This document shows positions 18,521 to 29,450 of a DNA stretch of 64,000 bases, piece after piece. Position 1 is the stretch's first letter; each line of letters begins with the position of its first letter. The notes below the pieces were generated by a model. The model was not told where the DNA came from. It made no database searches and was given only the letters and a program-made list of their open reading frames with translations. The stretch is from Chloroflexota bacterium (lineage in GTDB: Bacteria > Chloroflexota > Anaerolineae > J036 > Brachytrichaceae): assembly GCA_025354985.1 (NCBI GenBank), contig JANXLU010000042.1:1-64000 (forward strand). Direction: 5' to 3'. A program made the position numbers and the translations under genes.

Positions 18521-19241
18521 CTTGATTGATCAGAAGCTGGTGATCGACGCATCTTCAATTACGAAGATGTATAAGATGGGTGACAGCGAGTTTTATGCCC
18601 TAAGCGGGGTGGACATTGCCATTCGCGAAGGCGAGCTAATGGCGATTATGGGCCCGAGCGGCAGCGGCAAGAGCACGCTTATGAACATTCTTGGCTGTCT
18701 TGATCAGCCAACCGCCGGGACGTATCGGCTGGACGGCACCGAGACGGCCAAGATGAACGAAGATCAGCTGGCAGAAATTCGCAACAAGAAGATCGGATTT
18801 GTATTTCAGAGTTTTAACCTGCTGCGGCGCACCAGCGCGCTGGATAACGTGGCGCAGCCTCTCATTTACGCGGGTGTGCATGGGACAGAGCGCACCAGGC
18901 GCGCGCGTGAGGCACTTGAGGCGGTGGGACTGGGTAACAAGCTGAGCAACCATGCAAATGAACTGAGCGGTGGTCAGCAGCAGCGCGTGGCGATTGCCCG
19001 GGCCCTGGTGACGAACCCGGCCATGATTTTGGCGGATGAACCGACCGGCAACCTGGATAGCAAGAGCGGCAAAGAGATTTTGTGTCTTTTTCAGCGGTTG
19101 AACCGGGAGAAAGGAATCACCATTGTGTTTGTCACACATGACGCCCGGATTGGCGAGCACTGCAACCGCGTCGTCCGCATCGCGGATGGATTGATCGTCG
19201 GTGATGATTCGGTCGCATCGCCGCTGGATAGCTGTATTTGA
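18504..19241 (+). CDS. MacB-type ABC transporter ATPase
   Basis: From ATG 18504 (MPLAANLID) the protein has 245 residues. It has a full canonical set: GPSGSGKST (Walker A), FVFQSFNLL (Q-loop), LSGGQQQR (signature), [12 protein letters not shown] (Walker B and D-loop) and FVTHD (H-loop). This contrasts with the altered Walker B of the first cluster's ATPase. The start overlaps the 3' end of the HlyD gene, and the track ORF upstream of it is a shadow. It energises the two separate permeases encoded next. The domain split differs from E. coli MacB, where ATPase and permease are fused. Confidence 0.93.
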   Translation: MPLAANLIDQKLVIDASSITKMYKMGDSEFYALSGVDIAIREGELMAIMGPSGSGKSTLMNILGCLDQPTAGTYRLDGTETAKMNEDQLAEIRNKKIGFVFQSFNLLRRTSALDNVAQPLIYAGVHGTERTRRAREALEAVGLGNKLSNHANELSGGQQQRVAIARALVTNPAMILADEPTGNLDSKSGKEILCLFQRLNREKGITIVFVTHDARIGEHCNRVVRIADGLIVGDDSVASPLDSCI

Positions 19242-19269
19242 GCAGCATGTTGCAAAAAGAAAAAACACC

Positions 19270-20520
<1,251 letters not shown>

Positions 20521-20567
20521 TCGATGTGGCGATCTGGTTGGCCACAGAACTGGATTTGTAAATAAAC

Positions 20568-21845
20568 ATGCTGTTTGAAATAATTCGCGTGGCCGTTAAA
20601 GCGCTGGCGGCAAACAAGCTGCGCAGCGTGCTCACCGCGCTGGGCATCATCATCGGCGTTGGGGCGGTCATCGCACTGGTGGCGCTGGGGAATGGCGTGG
20701 ATGCTTTTATCAATCAGCAGTTTAATGCGCAGGGTGCCAATCTGATCTTTGTTTTTCCGGCACGAATCGATTTGAAGAATGGTGCGAGCCGGAGCGGCTT
20801 TGCGGGTGGCAATGCACAGGGTGGAAACCGGGCCGGGATCGCGCTGAGCCTGACCACGGAAGACATCGATGCGCTCTCAAACCCTTCGCTTGTTCCTGAC
20901 GCTGTTGTGGTTGCACCGATCGCTGCGGGCAACATCAAAGTGACCGCGGGTGATGCAAAATATTCCGGTCGCGTGCGGGGCACCACACCGAGCTATCAGA
21001 ATCTCAACGACTGGTCGATGACCTACGGCACGTGGTTTGACGACAGTGCCTATGCCTCGCGGGCTCGAGTGGCGCTCTTGGGAGCATGGCCCTATTCCAG
21101 GTTGTTTCCCGACGGTGGTGACCCAACCGGTGCGGAGATTCGGATTAATAGCGTGCCGTTTAGGGTGGGCGGACTGCTGGCCAAGCGCGGCACCGGTGGC
21201 GAGGGCACCGATGATGACACGATCATTGTGCCGATGACGACCGTGCGTGAGCGTCTGTTTCCACAAAAAAATTCCAAGGGTGAAACAACCGTGGGGATTG
21301 CCATCATCGGCGCGCGCAACAAGGACCGGGTGGATGCCACTTTGAGCGAGGTTACCGAGGTGCTTCGGCAGCGACATGGGATCCAGTTCTCGGGTGAGGA
21401 CGACTTTAGCGTGGCCACTCAGCGAGACTTGTTGAGCACCGTAGGAACCATTACCGACACATTGACGTTGTTCCTTGCGGCCGTGGCCGGTATATCGCTG
21501 TTTGTCGGTGGAATTGGAATCATGAACATCATGCTGGTGTCGATCACCGAGCGCACGCGGGAGATTGGACTGCGGAAGGCGATCGGGGCCAAGTCACGCG
21601 TTATTCTGGTGCAGTTTATTGCCGAGGCCATGATGCTGTCATTGCTCGGAGGCGTTATCGGAATCGTGATCGGGTGGAGCGTGGCTTCGGTGATCTCTTA
21701 TTTTGCCAACTTTCCATCGCTGGTCACGCTCCCGTCCGTGCTGATTGCAGTTGGCTTTAGCATGCTGGTGGGGCTGGTATTTGGCGTGTATCCGGCCTGG
21801 CGCGCGGCGCAGCTGAGCCCGATCAGCGCGTTGCGCTACGAATAG
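20568..21845 (+). CDS. MacB-type FtsX permease (second of a tandem pair)
   Basis: This 425-residue paralogue of the preceding permease has the same order: N-terminal TM helix, MacB core domain, then an FtsX three-helix block with VGGIGIMNIMLVSITERTREIG and ending VFGVYPAWRAAQLSPISALRYE. The two differ mainly in the extracytoplasmic domain, which suggests different substrate or adaptor contacts. It lies 47 nt after its partner and ends the second exporter operon (adaptor, ATPase, permease A, permease B). Its stop is 2 nt from the convergent propeller gene. Confidence 0.9.
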   Translation: MLFEIIRVAVKALAANKLRSVLTALGIIIGVGAVIALVALGNGVDAFINQQFNAQGANLIFVFPARIDLKNGASRSGFAGGNAQGGNRAGIALSLTTEDIDALSNPSLVPDAVVVAPIAAGNIKVTAGDAKYSGRVRGTTPSYQNLNDWSMTYGTWFDDSAYASRARVALLGAWPYSRLFPDGGDPTGAEIRINSVPFRVGGLLAKRGTGGEGTDDDTIIVPMTTVRERLFPQKNSKGETTVGIAIIGARNKDRVDATLSEVTEVLRQRHGIQFSGEDDFSVATQRDLLSTVGTITDTLTLFLAAVAGISLFVGGIGIMNIMLVSITERTREIGLRKAIGAKSRVILVQFIAEAMMLSLLGGVIGIVIGWSVASVISYFANFPSLVTLPSVLIAVGFSMLVGLVFGVYPAWRAAQLSPISALRYE

Positions 21846-21847
21846 GA

Positions 21848-23326
21848 TCAGGCAAGCGGCACGCTATTGCTTACAAACGCCAGGCGCGCACTGTCGGGTG
21901 ACCAACTGGGCACATTCATAGTGCCCTGACCGCCATACACATACGCGACGACACGCGGAACGCCACCATCGCGTGGCATGATCCGTATATACACGCGCTT
22001 GGCCGCCGGGTGATCACTTGGCGTCACTTCACCGACAAGATATGAGACGAAGGCAATTGATTTCCCATCCGGCGAGACGTGCGGAAACCAGTTGTTGTAT
22101 TCGTCGTCCGTTAGCTGCTGCTGGGCACTGCCGTCCGGGTGCATGCGCCAGATTTGCATGAGCCCGCTGCGGACGGAGTTGAAATAGATGTACTTGCCAT
22201 CTGGTGTGTATTCGGGCCCGTCATTCAAACCCCGGGCCGTGGTTAGCTGGACCTCGTCCCCGCCGTGTGACGGGATGCGATAAATGTCATATTCGCCATT
22301 GCGCGCAGCGCAATAGACCAAGCTCGCACCATCGGGTGACCAGCCGTGGAGATAGGAGGGACCTTTGGGTGTTATCAGCCGAGGTTCCCCCCCGCCAACC
22401 GGAACAGTATAAATTCGAGACGGGTGGGATTCTTCGCCACGGCTGCTGATGGCAAGCATGCTGCCGTCAAACGAGAGGACATGGTCGTTGTTGTTGTGCA
22501 CCACTGCGCCGGTGTATATGGTCGTTGTTTTATTGCTCGCAAGGTCGAACCTAATCAGCCGGCCATCCGCGTTGTAGATCAAAGCTTGATCATCTGGGGT
22601 CCAATTTGGCGCTTCGAAAACCTTGTCGCTTGTGTGGATGATCTGACGATGGCCCGTGGTCACATCCAGGAGTTCCAAGCGGCTGCCAAATGGATCACGG
22701 TCACGGTTGAAGCCCGGGCCGACCGGAACGACGAACCGCACATTGCTAAATGAGGCGTGTTCCAGCACGTGATCTTCATGAGACGTGACAAACAGGCCCA
22801 CGTAGAGCTCATCGCCAAGGTCAAGCCCATCCACCTGCACGGTGGTAAAGGGCCGGCCAAATTGCGCAACCGACATTATGAAGGTATTGCCCGCGCGTTC
22901 AAGTTGGATCACATCCGCACCGGTCAGGGGCGCCCGAACTTCCCCGGTTGCGGCACCCAGCGAACGCCGGAACTGCAACGATACCAAGCCATCGCCATGG
23001 ATGCCTGTGCATGCGTGTGGCGAGGCCGTATCAAGACTGGTGCGCGCCATCCAGCCCAGCTTTCGGTGGGCATTGACGCCAATCCCAATGAGGGCGGCCC
23101 GCGCTGTAACGATAAAGTTTCCGCTGATCTTTTTCCAGATAAAGTGGAAGGCGTCGCGTTCGCCCCAAATGTTGAATCCGGCGCCGCCCATGGTGTAGTA
23201 CTGATCCCGGGCGTTGAATTCGCAGTTGCCTGCGATATGGGTCAGACCTACATCAGTTTGTGCGGTGAATTCACCAAGGGTGGGATGACTCGGTATCGTC
23301 ATGGTGGGAAGTGGAATCAAAGACAT
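21848..23326 (-). CDS. two-domain protein: lectin-like N-terminus and TolB-type beta-propeller
   Basis: From ATG 23326 the protein has 492 residues; the track TTG at 23383 would add 19. Residues 1-200 resemble a DUF1349-like beta-sandwich (FHFIWKKISGNFIVTARA). The rest is a propeller of PD40/TolB repeats such as WSPDGASLVYCAARNGEYDIYRI, YTPDGKYIYFNSVRSGLMQIW and VSPDGKSIAFVSY. No signal peptide is seen, so a cytoplasmic location is likely, unlike TolB. It directly follows the AXE1-type esterase gene on the same strand, so a role in carbohydrate handling is a reasonable guess. The fold call is good and the function unknown. Confidence 0.75.
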   Translation of the reverse strand: MSLIPLPTMTIPSHPTLGEFTAQTDVGLTHIAGNCEFNARDQYYTMGGAGFNIWGERDAFHFIWKKISGNFIVTARAALIGIGVNAHRKLGWMARTSLDTASPHACTGIHGDGLVSLQFRRSLGAATGEVRAPLTGADVIQLERAGNTFIMSVAQFGRPFTTVQVDGLDLGDELYVGLFVTSHEDHVLEHASFSNVRFVVPVGPGFNRDRDPFGSRLELLDVTTGHRQIIHTSDKVFEAPNWTPDDQALIYNADGRLIRFDLASNKTTTIYTGAVVHNNNDHVLSFDGSMLAISSRGEESHPSRIYTVPVGGGEPRLITPKGPSYLHGWSPDGASLVYCAARNGEYDIYRIPSHGGDEVQLTTARGLNDGPEYTPDGKYIYFNSVRSGLMQIWRMHPDGSAQQQLTDDEYNNWFPHVSPDGKSIAFVSYLVGEVTPSDHPAAKRVYIRIMPRDGGVPRVVAYVYGGQGTMNVPSWSPDSARLAFVSNSVPLA

Positions 23327-23375
23327 ACGCCGTTCATGTCCATCTGCGCGAGACGCGACCGGCGTATGGAGGGGA

Positions 23376-24356
23376 TCAGCCAAAAAGCCCGCGGAGGAAG
23401 TTCACCTTTTCGCGGGTTTGAAACTCGCCGCCGCCCTCATGGTGGTTGAAGCGATAGATGCGAATGTCTTTCTCGCCGGCGTAGTGGTTGTAGGCGGCAT
23501 AAACGGTGGAGGGTGGGCATACCTCGTCCATCATTCCGACCGAAAATAGCGCTTTGGCCTGGGCCCGTGCGGAAAAGTTGACGCCATCGAAATAGTCGAG
23601 TGTGTCAAAGACGATGTCCACCTTGTCGCGATGGACGACCAGGAACTTTTGAATTTCAAGATAAGGCGCCCCATCCGTCAGCGTTCCAGCGCGGCGGAAG
23701 TGACAGAGGAACGGGACATCAGGCATGGCAACCTTCACCATGCTCGGGAGCAAACCTGCAGCGGCCAGGCTTAGCCCGCCGCCTTGTGAGCCGCCTGATA
23801 CCGCGATTCGGTCGGCATCAATAGTGGGGTGGACAGCGGCGGTTTCAACGGCGCGAACGGCGTCGGTCATTACCCTGCGGTAATAGTATGACGTGGGCTT
23901 GAGGATGCCGCGGGTCATAAATCCCGGGAATTGCGGGCTGCCCGGTTCGGTTTCCACGTCGGGAGTAGCGCCAACGCCCCAAGCGCTACCTTGTCCGCGT
24001 GTATCCATTACAAAATGTGCGTAGCCGGCGGCCGGCCAAAGGGTGTGATTGCTGGCCAGGCCGCGCCCACCACCATAGCCGACGAATTCGACCACGACAG
24101 GCAGACGCTCCTGGGGGGATCGCGCACGCGGAAGCTGCAGCCAGGCCTTTATCGGTTGTCCGGCAAAGCCGGTAAAGGTTACGTCGTACGACTGGATGTG
24201 ACGCAGACCGGTGTCAACGGGCTCGTACACGGCGGGTTTTGCCAGTGTGCGCGCCTCGCGCAACGTGTCTTCCCAAAAGGCGTCGTAATCGGGTGGCTCG
24301 GTCCGGTCGGGCTTGTAAGCTTTTAGCTGGTCGGGGGATAAATCAAAGATCGCCAT
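23376..24356 (-). CDS. acetyl xylan esterase / cephalosporin-C deacetylase-like hydrolase (AXE1 family)
   Basis: This 326-residue alpha/beta hydrolase keeps the family's N-terminus (FDLSPDQLKAYKP, then PDYDAFWEDTL). The nucleophile is the serine in SGGSQGGG near residue 190, the acid is the aspartate in GMMDEVCPPST near 275 and the base is the histidine in NHHEGG near 305. Family members remove acetyl groups from short xylooligosaccharides and other small esters in the cytoplasm. No signal peptide is visible. The stop lies in the region of the next gene's possible start, so the two are probably co-expressed. Confidence 0.9.
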   Translation of the reverse strand: MAIFDLSPDQLKAYKPDRTEPPDYDAFWEDTLREARTLAKPAVYEPVDTGLRHIQSYDVTFTGFAGQPIKAWLQLPRARSPQERLPVVVEFVGYGGGRGLASNHTLWPAAGYAHFVMDTRGQGSAWGVGATPDVETEPGSPQFPGFMTRGILKPTSYYYRRVMTDAVRAVETAAVHPTIDADRIAVSGGSQGGGLSLAAAGLLPSMVKVAMPDVPFLCHFRRAGTLTDGAPYLEIQKFLVVHRDKVDIVFDTLDYFDGVNFSARAQAKALFSVGMMDEVCPPSTVYAAYNHYAGEKDIRIYRFNHHEGGGEFQTREKVNFLRGLFG

Positions 24357-24365
24357 GGTGTAAAT

Positions 24366-25265
24366 TTATTCGAAAAGTCCTTCAACAAATGATGTTGCAT
24401 CGAATTCGCTGAGGTCGTCCATTTTCTCGCCGGTTCCGATAAAGAGAATCGGCAATTTGAGCTCATTGGCGATGGCAAACGCCACGCCGCCCTTTGGTGT
24501 GCCGTCAAGTTTGGTCAGAACAACGCCGGTAACCCCGACAGAATCTTTGAATCCTTTGGCCTGGCTGATCGCGTTTTGACCGTTTGTGGCATCCACCACG
24601 AGCAGTGTCTGATGAGGTGCATCGTGAACCGCGGTGGCCAGTACCTTGCGCACTTTTTCAAGCTCCTTCATCAGGTTGTGCTTGGTATGAAGCCTTCCGG
24701 CGGTGTCTACGATAAGCATGTCGGCCTTGCGCGCATAAGCAGCTTGGATAGCGTTGTAGACCACTGCGCCCGGATCACTGTTGGGTTCACCGGCGATGAC
24801 TTGAACGCTGTTCCGCTCACCCCAAATTTGAAGCTGATCGATGGCGGCGGCACGAAAGGTATCGCCTGCGGCCAGGATCGGTTTGCGACCGGCTTTCAGA
24901 TACAAGCGGGTGAGCTTGGCGATGCTGGTGGTTTTTCCGCTGCCGTTGACGCCGATGACCATGATGACCTCAAGCAGCCGGGTGCCGAGATAGGTGATGG
25001 CGACCGGCGCACCGAGCAATTTTCGCAGTTCTTCCTTGAGTGCCGCACGCAGAGGCTCGGCTTTTATGATGGCCTCGTCAACGGCGCGCTGTTTTAGGGT
25101 GGACAGCAATTTCTCAGTGGTGGCGGCGCCCACATCGCTCTGGAGCAAGAGGGATTCGAGCTCCTCCCATGTTTCGGGTGTGATGTCGGCCTGACCCAGC
25201 AAGGTTTGAATGCGGCCAAAGACACTGGTGCGGGTGCGTGCAAGGGTTTCGCGAAGGGATGCCAT
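24366..25265 (-). CDS. ftsY: signal recognition particle receptor FtsY
   Basis: This SRP-family GTPase receives ribosome-SRP complexes at the membrane. From ATG 25265 ([12 protein letters not shown]) it has 299 residues: an N domain of four helices, then a G domain with GVNGSGKTT (G1), the DTFRAAA motif, DTAGR (G3) and [10 protein letters not shown] (G4). The acidic A domain of long FtsY proteins is absent, as in many bacteria. A TTG at 25304 would overlap the upstream HAD stop, but the ATG gives the expected N-terminus. It shares a strand with the HAD gene 35 nt upstream. Confidence 0.95.
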   Translation of the reverse strand: MASLRETLARTRTSVFGRIQTLLGQADITPETWEELESLLLQSDVGAATTEKLLSTLKQRAVDEAIIKAEPLRAALKEELRKLLGAPVAITYLGTRLLEVIMVIGVNGSGKTTSIAKLTRLYLKAGRKPILAAGDTFRAAAIDQLQIWGERNSVQVIAGEPNSDPGAVVYNAIQAAYARKADMLIVDTAGRLHTKHNLMKELEKVRKVLATAVHDAPHQTLLVVDATNGQNAISQAKGFKDSVGVTGVVLTKLDGTPKGGVAFAIANELKLPILFIGTGEKMDDLSEFDATSFVEGLFE

Positions 25266-25300
25266 GATGGTTGCCTGTCCCGCAGGCGGCTGAATCAGGT

Positions 25301-25948
25301 TCAATAGAACTGGGCCACCGGCCAGTTGCGTAATTTTGCCTGACGCTTTAATTTTCGGTCGGGGTTGACAGCCACCGGGTGGCCGACGTGTTCGAGCAAG
25401 GGAAGATCACTAATACTGTCGGAGTAGAAAAAGGCGTCTGTTAGCGAGGCGTGCTGCTCATCACACACGGACCGCGCCCAATGGATTTTGCCCGTTCCAA
25501 AGCAGGGTTCGCCCGAGATGGCTCCGGTGATGCAATCGCCATCCGTCTCAAGCACTGTGCAGCGATAGGGAATGTCAAGATACCGGGCAACCGGCTCGGC
25601 CACAAATTGCGTGCTGGCGGTCAGCATGTAGACCACGTCGCCGTCCTCCTGATGCTTGCGCAGGCGGGCGACGGCAATTGGTGCGATGGCCGGGCGGAGT
25701 TTTGATTCGAAGAATTGTTGCGACAGCCGCTGTGTCGCTTCCACGCTGCCATTCTTGATCCTGTGGCCCATGCGTGCCATCGCATCCGGGAAATCCATTA
25801 CCCCGCGCTTGTAGGCAATGGAGATGCGCAACGTGTCCCACAGTTCGCGCAGACTGACATTGCCGCGGAGCGCAAACCATTTGACATACTCGGTGCCGCT
25901 GCTAACTTTTAGCAGCGTCTTGTCCATGTCAAAGAAGGCGATTGGCAT
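25301..25948 (-). CDS. HAD-IB family phosphatase (SerB-like)
   Basis: This 215-residue HAD hydrolase has the nucleophile motif FFDMDKTL at residues 5-12, YMLTAST (motif II) near 110, the lysine of motif III in GTGKIHWA near 153 and YSDSISDLPLL (motif IV) near 172. These match the HAD-IB group that includes phosphoserine phosphatase and related enzymes. Serine synthesis is possible, and a threonine/glycine-related gene (ltaE) precedes it, but relatives act on varied phosphomonoesters. It follows ltaE by 23 nt and precedes ftsY, all on the minus strand. Confidence 0.85.
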   Translation of the reverse strand: MPIAFFDMDKTLLKVSSGTEYVKWFALRGNVSLRELWDTLRISIAYKRGVMDFPDAMARMGHRIKNGSVEATQRLSQQFFESKLRPAIAPIAVARLRKHQEDGDVVYMLTASTQFVAEPVARYLDIPYRCTVLETDGDCITGAISGEPCFGTGKIHWARSVCDEQHASLTDAFFYSDSISDLPLLEHVGHPVAVNPDRKLKRQAKLRNWPVAQFY

Positions 25949-25971
25949 TTTGTTCAGGAACGCAATCGGAC

Positions 25972-27018
25972 TCAGGCCATGCTGGCTGCGATGGCATCAG
26001 CAGCTTGATCTACCTCCGCCTGCGTAACCCAGCAATGGGTGACGGCGCGAATGCGGGTGCGATAGGCGGTGCCACCAATGCGGACATTGTGTTTGGCAAC
26101 GCGTGCGCTAAAGGTAGCGCCATCGATCCCACGTGCGGGATCCAGATCAAAGAACACCAAGTTGGATTGGACCTTGTCTACATCAATGGTAATCCCGGGA
26201 ATTGCGCTTAGGCGGAGGGCGAGGCGTTTTGCATTGGCGTGATCCTCCGCCAGACGATCCACCATCGTTTCTAAAGCCACAACGCCTGCGGCGGCGATGA
26301 TTCCAGCCTGTCGCATGGCGCCGCCGACGAGCTTGCGCGCGCGGTGGGCACGGGCAATAAATGCCTTGGTGCCGCATATGACGCTGCCGACAGGCGCACC
26401 CAAACCCTTGCTCAGGCAGAAGGTGACGCTATCGGCTTCCTTCACAAGCGCGCTTGCGGGCACGCCCAGTGCACTGGCAGCGTTAAATATCCGGGCGCCA
26501 TCGATGTGGAGCATTAGGTCGTGCGCATGGGCAACGTCGGCTATTTGCTTTACGTATTCAGCCGATAGCGGCGAACCATAGCATTGGTTGTGGGTGTTTT
26601 CCAGGCAAACCAGGCGTGTGTGCGCGTAATGTTCGTTCTCCGGCTTGATGGCCGCCGTGACCTCGTCCACGTTTAGCGTGCCGTCCGGATGGTTGTGAAG
26701 CACCATTGGATGGGCGCCAACCAACGCCGCAGAGCCACCCGCCTCGGACAGGTAAATGTGCGAGCGATCTCCAACAATGAATTCATCGCCGCGACCCAAA
26801 TGAGCGAGCAGGGACACCAGGTTGCCCTGAGTGCCGCTGGATACAAAGAGCGCGGCTTCCTTGCCCAAACGCGCGGCGGCCATGTCCTGCAGCTTGTTTA
26901 CAGTCGGGTCTTCACCGTAGACGTCATCCCCCACTTCGGCGGAGGCCATGGCTTCGCGCATGGCCGGTGTGGGTACGGAAACAGTGTCTGATCGTAAATC
27001 GATGTAGCCGTTAATCAT
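25972..27018 (-). CDS. ltaE: low-specificity L-threonine aldolase
   Basis: This PLP enzyme cleaves threonine or allo-threonine to glycine and acetaldehyde. At 348 residues it has the family start (IDLRSDTVSVPTPAMREAM), GDDVYGEDPTVN near 30, the PLP aspartate region HIDGARIFNAA near 170 and the PLP lysine in CLSKGLGAPVGS near 201. TACAAT lies at -13 to -8 from the ATG and no Shine-Dalgarno is visible, so the mRNA may be leaderless. It is the first gene of a probable ltaE-HAD-ftsY run. Glycine formation would fit the one-carbon genes elsewhere in the window, which is inference. Confidence 0.92.
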   Translation of the reverse strand: MINGYIDLRSDTVSVPTPAMREAMASAEVGDDVYGEDPTVNKLQDMAAARLGKEAALFVSSGTQGNLVSLLAHLGRGDEFIVGDRSHIYLSEAGGSAALVGAHPMVLHNHPDGTLNVDEVTAAIKPENEHYAHTRLVCLENTHNQCYGSPLSAEYVKQIADVAHAHDLMLHIDGARIFNAASALGVPASALVKEADSVTFCLSKGLGAPVGSVICGTKAFIARAHRARKLVGGAMRQAGIIAAAGVVALETMVDRLAEDHANAKRLALRLSAIPGITIDVDKVQSNLVFFDLDPARGIDGATFSARVAKHNVRIGGTAYRTRIRAVTHCWVTQAEVDQAADAIAASMA

Positions 27019-27025
27019 CGCAACG

Positions 27026-27031
27026 ATTGTA
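27026..27031 (-). promoter_or_regulatory. -10-like hexamer TACAAT at leaderless spacing upstream of ltaE
   Basis: TACAAT on the minus strand lies at -13 to -8 relative to the ltaE ATG at 27018. No Shine-Dalgarno is present. A -35 element is not obvious. Confidence 0.45.
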
Positions 27032-27053
27032 CGCGGATAGCGATGCCGGCAGG

Positions 27054-29450
27054 TCAGGCTTGCGCATCGATTGCCTCAAACCCGGCTTTGAGAATGTTCT
27101 CGACATCTATGCCGACGTATTTATATACATCGGCGCGGTTGCCACTTTGACCAAATTTGTCCACGCCCAGGCTGGTTGTGGGCTGACCAAAGGCGCTGCC
27201 AACCCAAGCCAGGGCATGGCTGGCCGCATCGTGAACGGTCAGGATTGGCGCGTTGCGCTGCGATTCCAGAATGAGCTCGTCCAAAATGTGGCAGCCCGCG
27301 TGAGTGCGCGCATGTTGCCACCCTTCGTAGGCGGCACGCGGGCTGGTCATATTGATCACATTGCAGGCGATACCCTCGCGCTCAAGATAGTCCGCGGCCT
27401 GGAGCGTTTCGGGGATCATTGCGCCACACGTGACCAAATGGAGGAGCGGCGCGTGCTGATGCACGAGATCGGCGGCCGGGAGCCGAAGGCGGTAGCCACC
27501 CGCCAGGCATTGGCGGCGAAGATCGTCCCGGCCCAGGCGATCCAATGCTGCTTTCATCAGGGATTGGTCGACCGCCTTGGTGGTAAGCCGCAAATAGGTG
27601 CTGCGGCCATGGTTGCGATCCATACAGCTGCGCAGACCGTCCATCAAGGCCCACTCCACCTCCAACGCAAAGCACGGCTCGTGATAATTTAGATTTGGCA
27701 ACTCCATGCCAAGGCTTACCGTGACGCTGCTTTGATGCGCACCGCCCTCGGGCGACAAAGTGGTGCCGCTGGGTGTGGCCGCAAAGATAAATTTGCTCTC
27801 GCTATAGAGCCCGTAAATCAGGGCATCCAGCCCGCGACACACGAAGGGGTCATAGAGCGTGCCGATTGGAAGCAGAAGCTGACCGCACAATTCATGGCTG
27901 AGCCCCAACTGGCCCAACAGCGAGAAGAGGTTCATCTCGGCGATGCCAAGCTCGATGTGCTGTCCTTTGGGCGCCGGGCGCCAGTTGATCGGGCGGGGTC
28001 GGCCGGCCTCGTAGTCGGGTGGCGACTCAAAACTGAACACGCCGGTCTTATTGATCCAACCACCCAGGTTTGTGCTGGTGGCCACATCCGCGCTGGTTGT
28101 GATGATTCTTGGGGCGAGTGCCGGCAAGTCGGCCAGTTTCATGACCGTGCGGCCAAATGCCTCCTGTGTACTGGTGGACATCTGCGGGTTGGCATTTAGC
28201 TCAACCGGGATATCGGCGAGCTGAAGGGGCAAGTCCCGGATGCTGCCAGTGCGTCCGGTTTGACCGTAGCCGGTTGGCGCGACGAAGGAATCATCGTCAA
28301 ATCTTCGGAATCCAAGCCGGTCGCGCGCGGCCTCGCATGCGCGCCATTCGGGGCTACCCTGTTCAAACTTTGGCCACAGATTTTCGGGCGAGACCTTTTC
28401 CGCCATACGGAATTGCTCCATCAAATCATCGCTCATTAACGCCGAATGGTTGAAGGGATCACCGGCAATAGGCAGCCCCCAGCCTTTGATGGTGTACGCA
28501 AACAGGGCCACCGGTCGCGATCCGATTTCCAGGCGTCGGGCCGCTTCATCCAACGATCCGGTGAGCGTGGATAAGTCCGTGCCACCCAAATTTCCAAGTA
28601 GCGGAGGCAATTGGTCGTCGGGGATGTCTGCCAGCAACCCGATGAGTTCGTCGTCCTCGGTGCGCAGGGCGGCGGCACGGATGGCGCCGCCGTCAGACCG
28701 GATTAGCGCTTGATACGCTTCGTTTGGCATGTCGTCTATCCAAATGCGCAGCGCTGAACCGCCGGGTTGTGCGAACTTGGCTTCAAGCTGGCTGCCGTAT
28801 TTGGCCTCCATGACATCCCAACCGCAGGCCTCAAACATGGCCTTGAGACGGAGCGCGCGGATGCCCGGAACCACGCGATCCAAACTTTGACGGTTTAAAT
28901 CGATGATCCATAGCACATTGTTAACGCCACGCACGCCTTCCTCGAGCAGGGTTTCCCAAACGTTGCCTTCATCGAGTTCGGCGTCCCCGCTGATGGTTAC
29001 AAAGCGGTTGGCGGTGGTATTGCCGAAGTGGTGCTGCGCATATTGTTGGGCGGTGGCGGCGTAGAGCGGCGCGGCACAACCCAGACCCATTGATCCGGTT
29101 GAAAAGTCCACCGGCACCACCTCTTTGCTGCGACTGAAATAACTTTGCAGCCGGCCAAATTCGCGCAGCCCGGTCATATAGCTGCGCGGCAGGCAACCCA
29201 TGACATACATGGCGGCGTGATAGGCGGGTGAGCCGTGGGGTTTGAATTGGAAGCGATCGGTTGACTTGAGAAACTTGAACAACAGCACTGTCGCAAGCGT
29301 GATCATACTGGCGCTGCTGGCCTGGTGCCCGCCGATTTTGCTGCCATCCGGGTTTGGACGAATCTTGTTGGCGTGGTGCAACATATAGGTGCTGAGCCAA
29401 AGAATGCGCTGGCGAATTGCAGACAAGGTGGACAGTTCGGCTTCGTTCAT
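27054..29450 (-). CDS. homodimeric-type 2-oxoacid (pyruvate) dehydrogenase E1, AceE-like
   Basis: From ATG 29450 (MNEAELSTLSAIRQ) the protein has 798 residues, shorter than the roughly 890 of E. coli AceE. It has the transketolase-like order of ThDP-binding, pyrimidine-binding and C-terminal domains. The ThDP-magnesium motif is GDAELDEGNVWE, followed by the asparagine region DLNRQSLD; the central part has IELGIAEMNLFSLLGQLG. No E2 or E3 gene is adjacent. The start overlaps the upstream GntR stop (ATGA), so the regulator probably controls it. Pyruvate is the likely substrate by family, but another 2-oxoacid cannot be excluded. The track extension to 29549 lies inside the regulator. Confidence 0.82.
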   Translation of the reverse strand: MNEAELSTLSAIRQRILWLSTYMLHHANKIRPNPDGSKIGGHQASSASMITLATVLLFKFLKSTDRFQFKPHGSPAYHAAMYVMGCLPRSYMTGLREFGRLQSYFSRSKEVVPVDFSTGSMGLGCAAPLYAATAQQYAQHHFGNTTANRFVTISGDAELDEGNVWETLLEEGVRGVNNVLWIIDLNRQSLDRVVPGIRALRLKAMFEACGWDVMEAKYGSQLEAKFAQPGGSALRIWIDDMPNEAYQALIRSDGGAIRAAALRTEDDELIGLLADIPDDQLPPLLGNLGGTDLSTLTGSLDEAARRLEIGSRPVALFAYTIKGWGLPIAGDPFNHSALMSDDLMEQFRMAEKVSPENLWPKFEQGSPEWRACEAARDRLGFRRFDDDSFVAPTGYGQTGRTGSIRDLPLQLADIPVELNANPQMSTSTQEAFGRTVMKLADLPALAPRIITTSADVATSTNLGGWINKTGVFSFESPPDYEAGRPRPINWRPAPKGQHIELGIAEMNLFSLLGQLGLSHELCGQLLLPIGTLYDPFVCRGLDALIYGLYSESKFIFAATPSGTTLSPEGGAHQSSVTVSLGMELPNLNYHEPCFALEVEWALMDGLRSCMDRNHGRSTYLRLTTKAVDQSLMKAALDRLGRDDLRRQCLAGGYRLRLPAADLVHQHAPLLHLVTCGAMIPETLQAADYLEREGIACNVINMTSPRAAYEGWQHARTHAGCHILDELILESQRNAPILTVHDAASHALAWVGSAFGQPTTSLGVDKFGQSGNRADVYKYVGIDVENILKAGFEAIDAQA

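Noticed and set aside
25266-25304. TTG start of ftsY overlapping the HAD stop
   Set aside because: ATG 25265 gives the expected start of the N domain; the 13 extra residues are proline-rich and atypical.
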